Positions 19,086-28,479 of a stretch of DNA of 64,000 nucleotides are shown one piece after another. Position numbers and translations under genes: made by a program. Where the stretch lies: NCBI GenBank assembly GCA_964475415.1, contig CAYYWZ010000001.1, forward strand, positions 62,001 through 126,000, read 5' to 3'. Below the pieces are notes generated by a model. It saw only the letters and a list, made by a program, of their open reading frames with translations. It was not told the origin of the DNA and made no database searches. Source of the DNA: CALCMJ01 sp964475415. Lineage in GTDB: Bacteria; Bacteroidota; Bacteroidia; Chitinophagales; Saprospiraceae. Numbering within the stretch: position 1 is the first letter of the stretch; every line of letters starts with the position of its first letter.

Positions 19086-22013
19086 ATGAGAAATTTTCTG
19101 GTTTTAGTATGCACGCTCTTCGCCATGGTGTCCTCTACTCCTCCTGTCTCGGATATAGATTTATGGGTTAATAAGACCTTTGTAGAAATGACAGAAGATG
19201 AGAAAATAGGTCAACTATTTATGATCAGGGCTCACTCTGATAAGGATGCCAAACATATCAAATCGGTCAAGGATCAAATAAAAAAATACCATGTAGGAGG
19301 TCTTTGTTTTTTCCAAGGGACACCAGAAAAGCAATCTAAGCTTATCAATGAATACCAAGCAATGAGTGATGTACCTCTACTGGTATCTATGGATGCAGAA
19401 TGGGGACTGGGTATGCGTTTGAAAAAGACGACGATAAGCTTTCCTAGGCAGCTCATGCTAGGAGCTATTCAAGATAATAATCTTATATATGACATGGGAC
19501 TAGAAATTGCTGACCATCTGAAAACGGTAGGTGTAAATGTAAGTTTTTCTCCCGTTGTGGATGTCAACAACAATCCAGATAACCCGGTAATAAACGATAG
19601 ATCATTCGGAGAAGATAAGTACAATGTAGCTGCTAAAGGTGTCGCTTACATGAAAGGACTACAAGCAGGAAATGTAATGGCCTGTGCTAAGCATTTTCCG
19701 GGTCATGGTGATACAGATGTAGATTCTCATGCAGACCTACCGATCATAAATCATGACAGACAGAGACTCGATGATATAGAATTATTTCCATTTAAAGCGC
19801 TGATCAATCATGGTGTACATAGTATGATGATTGCTCATCTTAATGTTCCTTCTTTTGACAACAGGACTAATATGCCTACAACCTTGTCTGATAAGACGGT
19901 TACAGGCGTACTAAAAAATTACTTAGGTTTTCATGGGCTGATCTACACAGATGCACTAGAAATGAAAGGAGTAGCAAAACACTTCGCTCCAGGGAAAATG
20001 GAAGTCGAAGCGCTCAAAGCTGGAAACGATATATTACTATTGCCTATAGATATCGGCGCTGCTGTAAAAGAAATAAAATTAGCACTAGAAACAGGAGAAC
20101 TTAGATGGGAAGACATTAATCACAAGGTCCTTAAAATTCTTGCTGCTAAATACCAGTTAGGACTTACCGTTAAGCCTAAAAAAATAAACGTTCAAACAGT
20201 AACAGAGCAGGTCAACCAAAACAAATCTATAGCTCTAAAATCTAGGCTGATAGAAAATGCTATTACGCTTGCAAAAGATGATAATAATATTCTTCCCATA
20301 AGAAATATAGAAGCAAAACACGCCAGTCTAAGTATCGGTTCTAATGGTTATACAGAATTCCAAAATACACTAGAAAAATATACCCAAGTCGATAAATTCT
20401 TCATACCTAAAGAATATACGCCATTACAAAAAACCAAAATACTTCAGGCACTAAGCAAATACGAAACAGTATTTATCAGTGTACATGATATGAGCAAATA
20501 CTCTAGCAAATCTTTTGGTATACCTAATAAGGTGCTAGACCTAATTTATGATCTAGACATTAAGCATAAGGTAGTCCTTACTTTATTTGGAAGTCCTTAT
20601 GCGCTCAAATATTTTAGCCCTATCCCTACTGTAGTTATGGCCTATAATGAAGATCCTATGACACAGCGTAGTTCAGCTCAAGCTATCTTCGGAGCCATCC
20701 CTATGAAAGGTAAACTTCCTGTGACAGCAAGTCCAGAATTTGTTGCGGGGCAAGGATTAGTAACTCCAGACCTTCTAAGGCTAGGATATGCCATCCCAGA
20801 ATCTGTAGGTCTTGATGCCGAAAAGCTAAAAAAGATAGATACCATAGCTGCAGAAATGATAAAAACTAAGGCAGCCCCTGGCTGTCAGATTCTTGTTGCA
20901 AAAGATGGGAAAATAGTACATCACAAATCCTATGGGTATTACACCTATGATAAAAAAAGAAAAACTACAACAGATGATATCTATGATGTGGCCTCTGTAA
21001 CAAAAATTATGGCTACGACTATATCTCTTATGCGTCTGACAGATAATGGACTCATCCGTCCTAATAGCAAAGTGCGTGAATACTTAGCAGAATCAGATAC
21101 GACTAACAAAGGTGATCTTGTTATAGAAGAAATACTAGCACACCAGTCTGGACTAAATGGATGGATACCTTTCTATAAATCTACTATGTCGACATCTAAG
21201 AATCCTAAACCTTTAGAAAAGTATTACAGAACTACGCCTACAGACAGTTTCAATATTCCGGTTGCTAATAATCTCTACATGTGGAATGAATACGTTGATT
21301 CCGTATACGCTCAGATCTATAGCAACAGCATAACTATAGGAAGAGGATATAAGTATAGTGATCTAGGATTCTATCTTATGCGTAAGATAGTGGAACGAAC
21401 AAGTCATCAGACCTTAGATCAGTATGCTGCGCAATCTTTCTATAAGCCTTTAGGTTTACAAAAAACATTATTCAATCCATTGCGAGTATATAGTAAAGAT
21501 CAAATCGCGCCAACTGAGAAAGACAAATATTTCAGAAACCAAACCATACAAGGTCACGTCCATGATATGGGAGCAGCTATGCTCGGAGGCGTAAGTGGGC
21601 ATGCAGGTCTATTTTCTACTACAGCTGATTTGGCTATTCTAGGGCAAATGTTACTTAACGGTGGTAGCTATGGCGGCCAACAATATATACAACCAGAAAC
21701 GGTCAAAAGATTCACTACTAGATATAGTAACTCACTACGTCGTGGACTTGGATTCGACATGAAGCAACTAGATAGTAAGAAAAAAATGAACATGTCAGAA
21801 GAGGCTAGTCCGAGCACCTTTGGGCATCTTGGTTTCACAGGAGACTGTATCTGGATAGATCCTGAAAATGACATTATTTATGTTCTGTTATCTAACAGAA
21901 CCTATCCAAGTATGAGTAATAACAAGTTCGGCAAAAAAGAATTTAGACCACGTATACAGACAGCCATCTATGAAGCTATGATTCCGGATGCGCCGATAGC
22001 TACACTTCCTTAA
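19086..22013 (+). CDS. GH3 beta-N-acetylglucosaminidase-like / beta-lactamase-family fusion
   Basis: This is a two-enzyme secreted fusion of 975 residues with an N-terminal signal peptide (about 1-19). Residues about 30-360 form a GH3 domain of the NagZ type. CAKHFPGHGDTDVDSHADLP carries the His-Asp dyad typical of N-acetylglucosaminidases, and IYTDALEMKGV holds the nucleophile Asp. A GH3 C-terminal-like linker follows (about 390-560). Residues about 590-965 form a serine beta-lactamase/esterase domain with SVTK (SxxK), YSDLGFY (YxN-like) and GHLGFTG. Such fusions are known in Bacteroidota, and both halves can be linked to muropeptide recycling, but substrates are not shown here. Confidence 0.88.
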   Translation: MRNFLVLVCTLFAMVSSTPPVSDIDLWVNKTFVEMTEDEKIGQLFMIRAHSDKDAKHIKSVKDQIKKYHVGGLCFFQGTPEKQSKLINEYQAMSDVPLLVSMDAEWGLGMRLKKTTISFPRQLMLGAIQDNNLIYDMGLEIADHLKTVGVNVSFSPVVDVNNNPDNPVINDRSFGEDKYNVAAKGVAYMKGLQAGNVMACAKHFPGHGDTDVDSHADLPIINHDRQRLDDIELFPFKALINHGVHSMMIAHLNVPSFDNRTNMPTTLSDKTVTGVLKNYLGFHGLIYTDALEMKGVAKHFAPGKMEVEALKAGNDILLLPIDIGAAVKEIKLALETGELRWEDINHKVLKILAAKYQLGLTVKPKKINVQTVTEQVNQNKSIALKSRLIENAITLAKDDNNILPIRNIEAKHASLSIGSNGYTEFQNTLEKYTQVDKFFIPKEYTPLQKTKILQALSKYETVFISVHDMSKYSSKSFGIPNKVLDLIYDLDIKHKVVLTLFGSPYALKYFSPIPTVVMAYNEDPMTQRSSAQAIFGAIPMKGKLPVTASPEFVAGQGLVTPDLLRLGYAIPESVGLDAEKLKKIDTIAAEMIKTKAAPGCQILVAKDGKIVHHKSYGYYTYDKKRKTTTDDIYDVASVTKIMATTISLMRLTDNGLIRPNSKVREYLAESDTTNKGDLVIEEILAHQSGLNGWIPFYKSTMSTSKNPKPLEKYYRTTPTDSFNIPVANNLYMWNEYVDSVYAQIYSNSITIGRGYKYSDLGFYLMRKIVERTSHQTLDQYAAQSFYKPLGLQKTLFNPLRVYSKDQIAPTEKDKYFRNQTIQGHVHDMGAAMLGGVSGHAGLFSTTADLAILGQMLLNGGSYGGQQYIQPETVKRFTTRYSNSLRRGLGFDMKQLDSKKKMNMSEEASPSTFGHLGFTGDCIWIDPENDIIYVLLSNRTYPSMSNNKFGKKEFRPRIQTAIYEAMIPDAPIATLP

Positions 22014-22027
22014 GCTGATTAATCTGT

Positions 22028-22299
22028 ATTCGAGGCTTTTTCCTTAGCCTTCACTTCTTCATCAGGGTTAATACAAGTCTCGAGCTTGCTTACCTCTTTG
22101 TCTGGATAGGGGAATATAGGATATTGTTTTTGTAAATACTTTATCTTCTGCACTCATTAAGAAAAAGCCTATTGTTATTATAGTATTCGAGGCTTCAGCC
22201 TCGTCACTTCATCAGTAGCGATACGAATCTAGAGCTTGCTTGTATTTTTGTCAAGATTTGGGATTTTTAGGATTAAAGGATTGTAGGATATTGCTTTTT
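22028..22299. repeat. two imperfect copies of an intergenic repeat with GAGGCT/AGCCTC hairpin
   Basis: The 469-base gap 22014-22482 holds no gene. Copy A (22028-22131) and copy B (22185-22299) share the order ATTCGAGGCT, CACTTC..ATCAG, AGAGCTTGCTT-like, and GGATATTG followed by T runs. Copy B contains the palindrome GAGGCTTCAGCCTC. The same palindrome in opposite orientation recurs at 26339-26352. Function unknown. Confidence 0.6.
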
Positions 22300-22360
22300 T
22301 GCTGATTACCCTGCATTATAGCTTAAGAACGAAATAACCCTTGTATTTATCTATAAAGGA

Positions 22361-22440
22361 TTGTCGTCCTGAGCAAGCGAAGCGTGCCGAAGGATCACAG
22401 TCATCGATTATAAAATCATTTCGACCTTGAGGAGAAATCT
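22361..22440. repeat. dispersed intergenic motif (GTCCTGAGC...GAAGGATC type)
   Basis: The stretch contains TCGTCCTGAGCAAGCGAAGCGTGCCGAA-type wording followed by GGATC and a nearby TCGACCTTGAGGAGAAATC. This matches a widespread intergenic repeat style in Bacteroidota. Only one copy is seen in the window, so the call rests on recall of the pattern. Confidence 0.35.
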
Positions 22441-22482
22441 AGCTTATGATGTAGTGTATATAATCATTAATTCAACCAGCTC

Positions 22483-25242
22483 TTATCCTCTTCCCCTATT
22501 TCCTCTGCCTCCTCCACCTGAAGAATTTCCACTCGCTTGATTGTTGTTACGTATAGAATAAATAATAGACAGCATACCAAATCTACCCAAGGATGTAATC
22601 TCACTATTCTCTATAAAATTTACTCCATTGGTTCTGGATATCCCGATATTTTGATTGAGTAAATCAAAGGCAGATAATTTTATCTCGAGCTTCTGATCTA
22701 AAAGATATTTGGAGATACTACCTTTCCAAATAGGGATTGTCATCGCTTCTCCAAATTGCTCTTCGCTATAAAAATTGACATTCATCGTCGTGCTTATAGA
22801 AAAGGATTGTTTTACATTATAAGTGATCTCTCCAAAAACACGTTGGTTAGCGAAAGATTGGTCTCTATCGCTAAGATTAAATCGGGTTGTATTAAAACTA
22901 TAATTGCCACCTAACTCCCAGTCTATTACTTTTTTGTTTCTATTTTCTAATCTCGCATTGACACTACTGGTAATTCTATTTCTAACATTTTCTACAGCAT
23001 TAATAAATACTAGACTATTCTGATAAGACAATCTTGTTCCTACATTTATTCTTGTCTTGAATAATTTGATCGGTGAGCTAAAATTCAAGTTACCAGAAAT
23101 ATTAAAATCATAGTCTACATTTAGAGGTTGTGTTATTTGACGAAACTCATCATCTAGTATTGTCTGATTAGTAATATTATTGATAATATATCTTGCATTG
23201 ATAAAGGCAAAAAACGATCTAAATGAAAATTGATCATACTTTATATAATTCAATCTAAGGACATGCCTGTACTCCGGTACTAAATCAGGATTTCCTTGAT
23301 AGATATTTATAGGATCCGAATTATCCGGTACGGGCTGTAATTGCTCTATAGAAGGATCATTAACATTAGTAGAGTAACGCAAGCGGATATTGTGTGACTG
23401 TCCAAATTCATGTCTTAGATTAATCCTAGGTAAAAAACGAAATACTCTATTTTCAATCTGAATATCTTCTGATATAATATCACCTTGCAATACCGCATTC
23501 TGGAATGCTGCTTCTAAGCTAATGTTAGTCATGTCTGAATTATGATGCAAGGTTACGGAAGGTCTGTCATATACATAGTCTCGCTTGTAATTATTACTTA
23601 GGTCTTCATTAAAGGTAGCAGTACCGGAAATAATATCCTCTACTTCTCTACGCAGTTCGTTATTAAAGTTTTGACGTGTATATTTAAATTCCAAAAACTT
23701 ATTGGATTGTATAGGTTCCACAAAAGATACTTGTAATCTATAATTATTACCATCGTCTTTTTGTAATTGCTCTTGGACAATATCTTCTATGATATTCGCT
23801 GTTCCATTATCATCAAAAAAAGTGTTTCCTGAGATAAGATCACCGTCACTATCAGAGCTGGTATCATTGAGATTGGTTTGGAAGGTAAGCGTTCTTTTTT
23901 TAGTAGTGCCAAAGTTTTTGCGATAAGAAATTCTTCCAGTAGCATTTAAACTAGTACCATCATTTATGTAATCTTGCTCACTCCTATTCTGAACACTTAG
24001 GTCATCTGACAATCTCTCTGATAGTCCATTATATGTAGAGCCACCATTATTATAAACTAGGCCAGCTTCTATGTCCAGATTCTGCGAGGAGTCTATTTCT
24101 ATTTCTAATTCAGTTCTAAATCTATGGTTTGTAGAACTGGTCAATTCAGCAGCCGCTTCGTCATCAAAATAACTTTCATTTCGAGCAAAATTTTCTCGCA
24201 GCACCAAGCTCTCGATATTATTACTGATGTCGTTTAGAAAATAACTAAAGATAAGATCTGTTGTATTAGTAAGGTTATGATTGATGTTTATTCCACCAGC
24301 ATTAGTCGTTACAAAACCATTGCTAAGTCCCCTGTTGACTGCTAATCCACTACCCCTTCCTCGGAAACCTACACCTTGCATAAAACTTACGTAGTCACTA
24401 GAAGAAAAACCTTGCTCATTGATATTGTTAAAATTACCAATGGCAGATATTTGTGTTTTTGTAGAGAATCGATTGAGAGATAATCGTCCTTTGTATCGGC
24501 TATCTGTACCATAACCAGCTTCTAAGGTTCCGAACTGACCTTGTCGTCTATCTTCTTTTAATTCTAGATTAATGGTTTTTTCTCTTTCGCCATCATCGAC
24601 ACCAGAGAATTGTGCCATATCCGATTTTTCATCAAAGATCTGAACCTTATTTATAGCGTCAGCAGGAAGATTTCTAGTAGCAATAGTAGGATCATCACCA
24701 AAGAAATCTTTTCCATCTACAGTAACTTTTTGTACTTCTTCGCCTTGAGCTGTGATAGTACCATCATCATCAACTTCTACACCAGGCAGTTTTTTTAGTA
24801 GATCTTCTACAACCTCATTAGGTTGAGTCTGGAAAGCGGCAGCATTATATTCTAAGGTATCTTTTTTGACAACCATAGGAACATGTTCCCCCTGGATTTC
24901 TATTTGCTCTATGCTATTCTGCGCAACTTGCAGTTGGATGTCAGGTAGAATTGATGGACTGTTTTTGTTTACTGAAATAGGTTCAGCATACTGATTGTAT
25001 CCTAGATAAGTAACCTGTAATATGTAATCACCATATTCTAGATCAGATAACTTAAATACCCCTGAGCCATCTGTCAATATAAAACTGACTAAGGTAGAAT
25101 CGGTTTGTGATAAGATGACAACGGTAGCACTGATAAGTTCCTCATTTTCTTGTCCTATTACTTTACCTTCGAGATCCATATTTTGTCCATACAAAATAGA
25201 TAAGGCCGACATAAATAAAATGGTGAGTAAAGTATTTTTCAT
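22483..25242 (-). CDS. TonB-dependent-receptor-like outer-membrane beta-barrel protein
   Basis: This outer-membrane protein has about 919 residues from the preferred ATG at 25242, where the signal peptide MKNTLLTILFMSALSILYGQ begins. A carboxypeptidase-regulatory-like domain follows (about 20-105: GKVIGQENEELISATVVI), then a TonB plug-like domain (VVEDLLKKLPGVEVDDDG, VTVDGKDFFGDD). A large C-terminal beta-barrel of the OMP_b-brl_3 type ends in a Gly/Arg/Asn-rich tail. The GLPGLI gene lies upstream, 85 bases away, a pairing often seen in Bacteroidota. The ligand is unknown; peptide or metal uptake have been proposed for the group. Confidence 0.85.
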   Translation of the reverse strand: MKNTLLTILFMSALSILYGQNMDLEGKVIGQENEELISATVVILSQTDSTLVSFILTDGSGVFKLSDLEYGDYILQVTYLGYNQYAEPISVNKNSPSILPDIQLQVAQNSIEQIEIQGEHVPMVVKKDTLEYNAAAFQTQPNEVVEDLLKKLPGVEVDDDGTITAQGEEVQKVTVDGKDFFGDDPTIATRNLPADAINKVQIFDEKSDMAQFSGVDDGEREKTINLELKEDRRQGQFGTLEAGYGTDSRYKGRLSLNRFSTKTQISAIGNFNNINEQGFSSSDYVSFMQGVGFRGRGSGLAVNRGLSNGFVTTNAGGININHNLTNTTDLIFSYFLNDISNNIESLVLRENFARNESYFDDEAAAELTSSTNHRFRTELEIEIDSSQNLDIEAGLVYNNGGSTYNGLSERLSDDLSVQNRSEQDYINDGTSLNATGRISYRKNFGTTKKRTLTFQTNLNDTSSDSDGDLISGNTFFDDNGTANIIEDIVQEQLQKDDGNNYRLQVSFVEPIQSNKFLEFKYTRQNFNNELRREVEDIISGTATFNEDLSNNYKRDYVYDRPSVTLHHNSDMTNISLEAAFQNAVLQGDIISEDIQIENRVFRFLPRINLRHEFGQSHNIRLRYSTNVNDPSIEQLQPVPDNSDPINIYQGNPDLVPEYRHVLRLNYIKYDQFSFRSFFAFINARYIINNITNQTILDDEFRQITQPLNVDYDFNISGNLNFSSPIKLFKTRINVGTRLSYQNSLVFINAVENVRNRITSSVNARLENRNKKVIDWELGGNYSFNTTRFNLSDRDQSFANQRVFGEITYNVKQSFSISTTMNVNFYSEEQFGEAMTIPIWKGSISKYLLDQKLEIKLSAFDLLNQNIGISRTNGVNFIENSEITSLGRFGMLSIIYSIRNNNQASGNSSGGGGRGNRGRG

Positions 25243-25327
25243 AGCAAGAAAGAACGGCAAACTAAATACATAATAGTTAAAAAGGATTATCTCCTCAAAT
25301 CAAAAAAGATACTAAACAACTTTTTCC

Positions 25328-26095
25328 TTAGCCACCAAACCTTCTGAATCGACCTCTTCCTTGACCACCAAACTCTTCTTCTCTTTCTTTCATTTTTTCC
25401 GCTCTAATTTTCTTAAACTCATCGTCGCTTACTTTTTTGCCTTCTGTAGGTTGAACGATGGCATCTGCCTCGATTGTTTTTAGTAAGATATCGATAGCAG
25501 TAATCTGTCTAGAGCCTTCATCGAAATCCATATGTAAGATCATGCCAGGCAATCCATTATATTGATTAGGACCTGCTGGAACAGGAATCATCGGCGTAAA
25601 CCAAGCTACAATTTTCTGAGAGGTATCTTGGTAAGTAGCTTTTTGGCAAAGGTAATCCCCTACTTGTTTTTGTTCTCCTGTGATCTTCCACTTTAGTGGA
25701 GACCGCTTTCCTTCGATAAGAAAATCCCGTCCAAACAGATTTCTAGAATCTACGAATATGCCATTGCTTATACTGGTATAATATTGATTATTATTATTTC
25801 TACCGCCAAATCTACCTCCTCTACGTCTACGGCCTTCGCCTCTGAATTCTTGTTGTTCTTTTTTCTCAGCTTCTGTCTTAGGCTTAGTCTTGTAGAGGGC
25901 TGCCTGATCATTAAACAATAGTACTTTCTTAGACTCTCTAAATTCTGGTATCCGATCTTTCATAGCCTCTCTTTCTGGTGGTAAATTCTTATGGAGGTTG
26001 ATCTTGTCCAAGTAGATGATCTCGCCGGAATTGTTCTGAGCGGAAGTTACTGAAGCAAAACAGGCTAGGAAGATAAGTGTACTAAGTATGCGCAT
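25328..26095 (-). CDS. GLPGLI family protein
   Basis: This secreted protein has about 255 residues. I prefer the ATG at 26095 because it directly begins a signal peptide (MRILSTLIFLACFASVTSAQ). The family signature appears as YNGLPGMILHMDF near the middle, after AWFTPMIPVPAGP. An internal low-complexity stretch RGEGRRRRGGRFGGRNNNN and a C-terminal GGQGRGRFRRFGG are unusually Gly/Arg-rich. The same Gly/Arg style ends the partner barrel protein, which suggests a physical link. The family's function is unknown. It is probably the first gene of a two-gene operon with the barrel. Confidence 0.85.
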   Translation of the reverse strand: MRILSTLIFLACFASVTSAQNNSGEIIYLDKINLHKNLPPEREAMKDRIPEFRESKKVLLFNDQAALYKTKPKTEAEKKEQQEFRGEGRRRRGGRFGGRNNNNQYYTSISNGIFVDSRNLFGRDFLIEGKRSPLKWKITGEQKQVGDYLCQKATYQDTSQKIVAWFTPMIPVPAGPNQYNGLPGMILHMDFDEGSRQITAIDILLKTIEADAIVQPTEGKKVSDDEFKKIRAEKMKEREEEFGGQGRGRFRRFGG

Positions 26096-26393
26096 AATAT
26101 CTAAATATTTTTCAAAATAAAGATAAGATAAATTATGCTTCAATGAGGGCTTGCATAAGTTGCTTAATGTTTAATTAACGAGAAACACTAGTAAGTATAG
26201 TGATCCTGATAATAGTAGTAAGCCAAAAGCAAGACCTATGCAATTACCTTATAGCAATCTTGTCAAAAAAAATGTCAAAGTGAAACATAGGGGACTGATA
26301 GTATTATATTTTGTAGTTGATTAAGCGGTATTGCTGGCGAGGCTGAAGCCTCAAGTACTTGTTATAGGCAATAGAATATGAAGACGGTTGTAC

Positions 26394-26572
26394 CTTTCTA
26401 CCTCTCAAGGATTTGTGATGTGCCGTGTGAGTTACCCGTAGGGGGCGACCGTTCTCCTGCATTGTTATACAAGTTCTGTGAACATGCAGGGAGCAGTCTG
26501 TGACAAGCTATGAGCTAGGCTGGAGACCAAGCCGAATGGCGCGCCTGTAGGACAACGACGCTTCCATAGCAT
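26394..26572 (+). other. GC-rich structured relic resembling group II intron domain I
   Basis: The 576-base gap 26096-26671 has no gene. This stretch is markedly richer in G+C than its surroundings and can fold: CTCCTGCAT (26454-26462) pairs with ATGCAGGGAG (26484-26493) with one bulge, and GCTATG (26507-26512) pairs with CATAGC (26565-26570). The second helix encloses TGAGCTAGGCTGGAGACCAA followed by GCCGAATGG, which resembles the UGAG..AGAC..C-GA pattern of group II intron domain I. No reverse transcriptase or domain V follows. A non-coding RNA of another class remains possible. Confidence 0.35.
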
Positions 26573-26671
26573 AACTTAAAAAAAGAACAAAAAAGCTAAT
26601 ATGGGAGCGGCACACCCAAATAAAAATTATAGTATACTAAGTCAAGAATGATAACTTACTATCTTCGTATT

Positions 26672-27889
26672 ATGTCACTGTCGTTTTCTATAGCATGGAG
26701 GTATCTATTCGGTAATAAATCTACCAATGCTATCAATATTATAACTGGAATTTCTGTTTTTGGTATTACGCTAGGGACAGCTGCTTTGATATTGATTTTG
26801 TCCGTATTTAACGGTTTTGAGTCTTTACTTTCTGGAATATTTGATGCCTTTAATCCTGATCTAAAAGTTATACCTATACAAGGGAAAAGATTCCAATTAG
26901 ATGATGACCAGATGGCTCGGATAAAAGAGATCGATGGTATCTTACATTGCTCTAAAACGGTGGAAGAAATTGCCTTGTTTGAGTATCGTGACAAACAAGA
27001 AATCGGAATTATAAAAGGTGTAGACGAAAATTTTACCGCCGTCACCGGAATCGACACAACTGTTATTTCTGGAAAATATCGACTCAAAAATGGTCAAGCA
27101 CTCAATGGTGTATTCAGTCTAGATCTAGCAAGTCGTTTGTCTCTCAATGTCAATGATCGGTTATCAGATGTAAAAGTATACATGCCACTCCAAAGGAGTC
27201 TTCTTCCGGGATCTAAAGAATTCAAGATAAGAAGTATATATCCTAGTGGTGTATACAATCTGAAAAATACGGATGGTTATCAATATGTTCTCGCCTCCTA
27301 TAGACTGGTAAACCACTTACTGCAAACAGAAAACTCTAATTCGTTTCTAGAAATAAAAATGCGCGATGATAGTGACGAATCTCAAGTAAGAACTCGACTG
27401 CTGGAAATAATAGGAAACAACTTTATCATCAAAAACAAATACGAGCAAGAAGAAACGTATCTGAAAATAATAAAAATAGAAAAATGGGTAAGCTTTCTGA
27501 TTGCCTCTCTTACTATTATACTCATCGTTTTTAATCTAGTAGGTTCGTTATGGATGATCGTGCTGGATAAGAAAAAAGATCTTTCTATTCTGAAATCTAT
27601 GGGTTACCATGCTCAAGATATCAAACGTATCATCCTCAACGAAGGAATTCTCATTAGCGCAATCGGTATTTTCCTAGGTATTATTCTTGCACTTATTATT
27701 TATTATGTACAGACTAGCATAGGTATTGTCGCAGTACCTGACGGGTTCACTATAGATGCCTACCCTGTCAAGCTCAAGATCCGAGACTTCTTCATCGTAT
27801 CGATTACCGTCTTACTCCTTTCTTTTCTCGCCTCGCTAATACCGGCCAGAAGAGCCTCTATGATCAGTGCCTTTGTCAATAAGGAATAA
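26672..27889 (+). CDS. FtsX/LolC-like ABC transporter permease
   Basis: This inner-membrane permease of about 405 residues belongs to the MacB/LolCE class. There is an N-terminal helix (NAINIITGISVFGITLG), a large periplasmic domain (about 45-265), and three C-terminal helices with the FtsX domain. I prefer the ATG at 26672, giving MSLSFSIAWRYLF, over the one at 26648. No ATPase gene is adjacent, as is usual for this gene in Bacteroidota. It probably helps move lipoproteins or other envelope cargo with an ATPase encoded elsewhere. Confidence 0.85.
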   Translation: MSLSFSIAWRYLFGNKSTNAINIITGISVFGITLGTAALILILSVFNGFESLLSGIFDAFNPDLKVIPIQGKRFQLDDDQMARIKEIDGILHCSKTVEEIALFEYRDKQEIGIIKGVDENFTAVTGIDTTVISGKYRLKNGQALNGVFSLDLASRLSLNVNDRLSDVKVYMPLQRSLLPGSKEFKIRSIYPSGVYNLKNTDGYQYVLASYRLVNHLLQTENSNSFLEIKMRDDSDESQVRTRLLEIIGNNFIIKNKYEQEETYLKIIKIEKWVSFLIASLTIILIVFNLVGSLWMIVLDKKKDLSILKSMGYHAQDIKRIILNEGILISAIGIFLGIILALIIYYVQTSIGIVAVPDGFTIDAYPVKLKIRDFFIVSITVLLLSFLASLIPARRASMISAFVNKE

Positions 27890-28106
27890 GAACACGACAA
27901 TTTTTATCCTAAGACTTAGGCTACTTTGCGAAACAGTATTGTCTGAGATGATGACTAGCTGTAAGACCTTGAAATGATGTAGTCTAAGTCATAGAATAAA
28001 ATAATACTTAAAAAGCTGATTTTCATAGCTAAAACACAGATCTAGTTAAAGCGACAGATTTCTTGAAACTGTGCACAAAACCAATAGAAAACACCATCCT
28101 AATCCT

Positions 28107-28114
28107 TATATTTG
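28107..28114 (+). promoter_or_regulatory. -7 box TATATTTG
   Basis: This is an exact TAnnTTTG match five bases before the ATG at 28120. It supports that start over the upstream one at 28063 and predicts a leaderless mRNA for the four-gene cluster. Confidence 0.5.
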
Positions 28115-28119
28115 CGCCG

Positions 28120-28476
28120 ATGGAAGAATGGGAAATAGATTTCGAATGGCTGAAAGTAAGGCATACGATCAAAGATATCTTTGAAAGGGATAGCTTGCCA
28201 GATCTAAGGGCTATCCTCTTTCTCGTTGGCATACAGGAACTAGGAACACTGCAAGAGACCTTTTCTAAAGAAGAAAAACAGGATCTTATGCATATTGCTG
28301 TGTGTAGTATTCTAGAGGGAGATGGCTATTACAAATATATAGGAAGAGATCAAGATGGTTGGCCTCATTACGAGGTAGAAATACCATTCAAAACTAAAGG
28401 AACCAAGGCTCAAGAGCTTATTCTAAAAAAAGGAATTATAGAATATTTTAAAATAAATCAAATCAAATCAGTATAA
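28120..28476 (+). CDS. conserved-type hypothetical cytoplasmic protein
   Basis: This soluble protein of 118 residues starts at MEEWEIDFEWLKVRH. It is rich in charged and aromatic residues and has no signal peptide. The middle (LFLVGIQELGTLQETFSKEEKQDLMHIAVCSIL) is helical, followed by GYYKYIGRDQDGWPHYEV. I recognise no named family; the compact composition suggests a conserved small protein. It is followed three bases later by a cyclophilin gene, so it probably opens a four-gene operon. Confidence 0.75.
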   Translation: MEEWEIDFEWLKVRHTIKDIFERDSLPDLRAILFLVGIQELGTLQETFSKEEKQDLMHIAVCSILEGDGYYKYIGRDQDGWPHYEVEIPFKTKGTKAQELILKKGIIEYFKINQIKSV

Positions 28477-28479
28477 CAG

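Noticed and set aside
26394..26572. tmRNA or RNase P RNA
   Set aside because: Lacks the conserved tmRNA ends and the RNase P core sequences.
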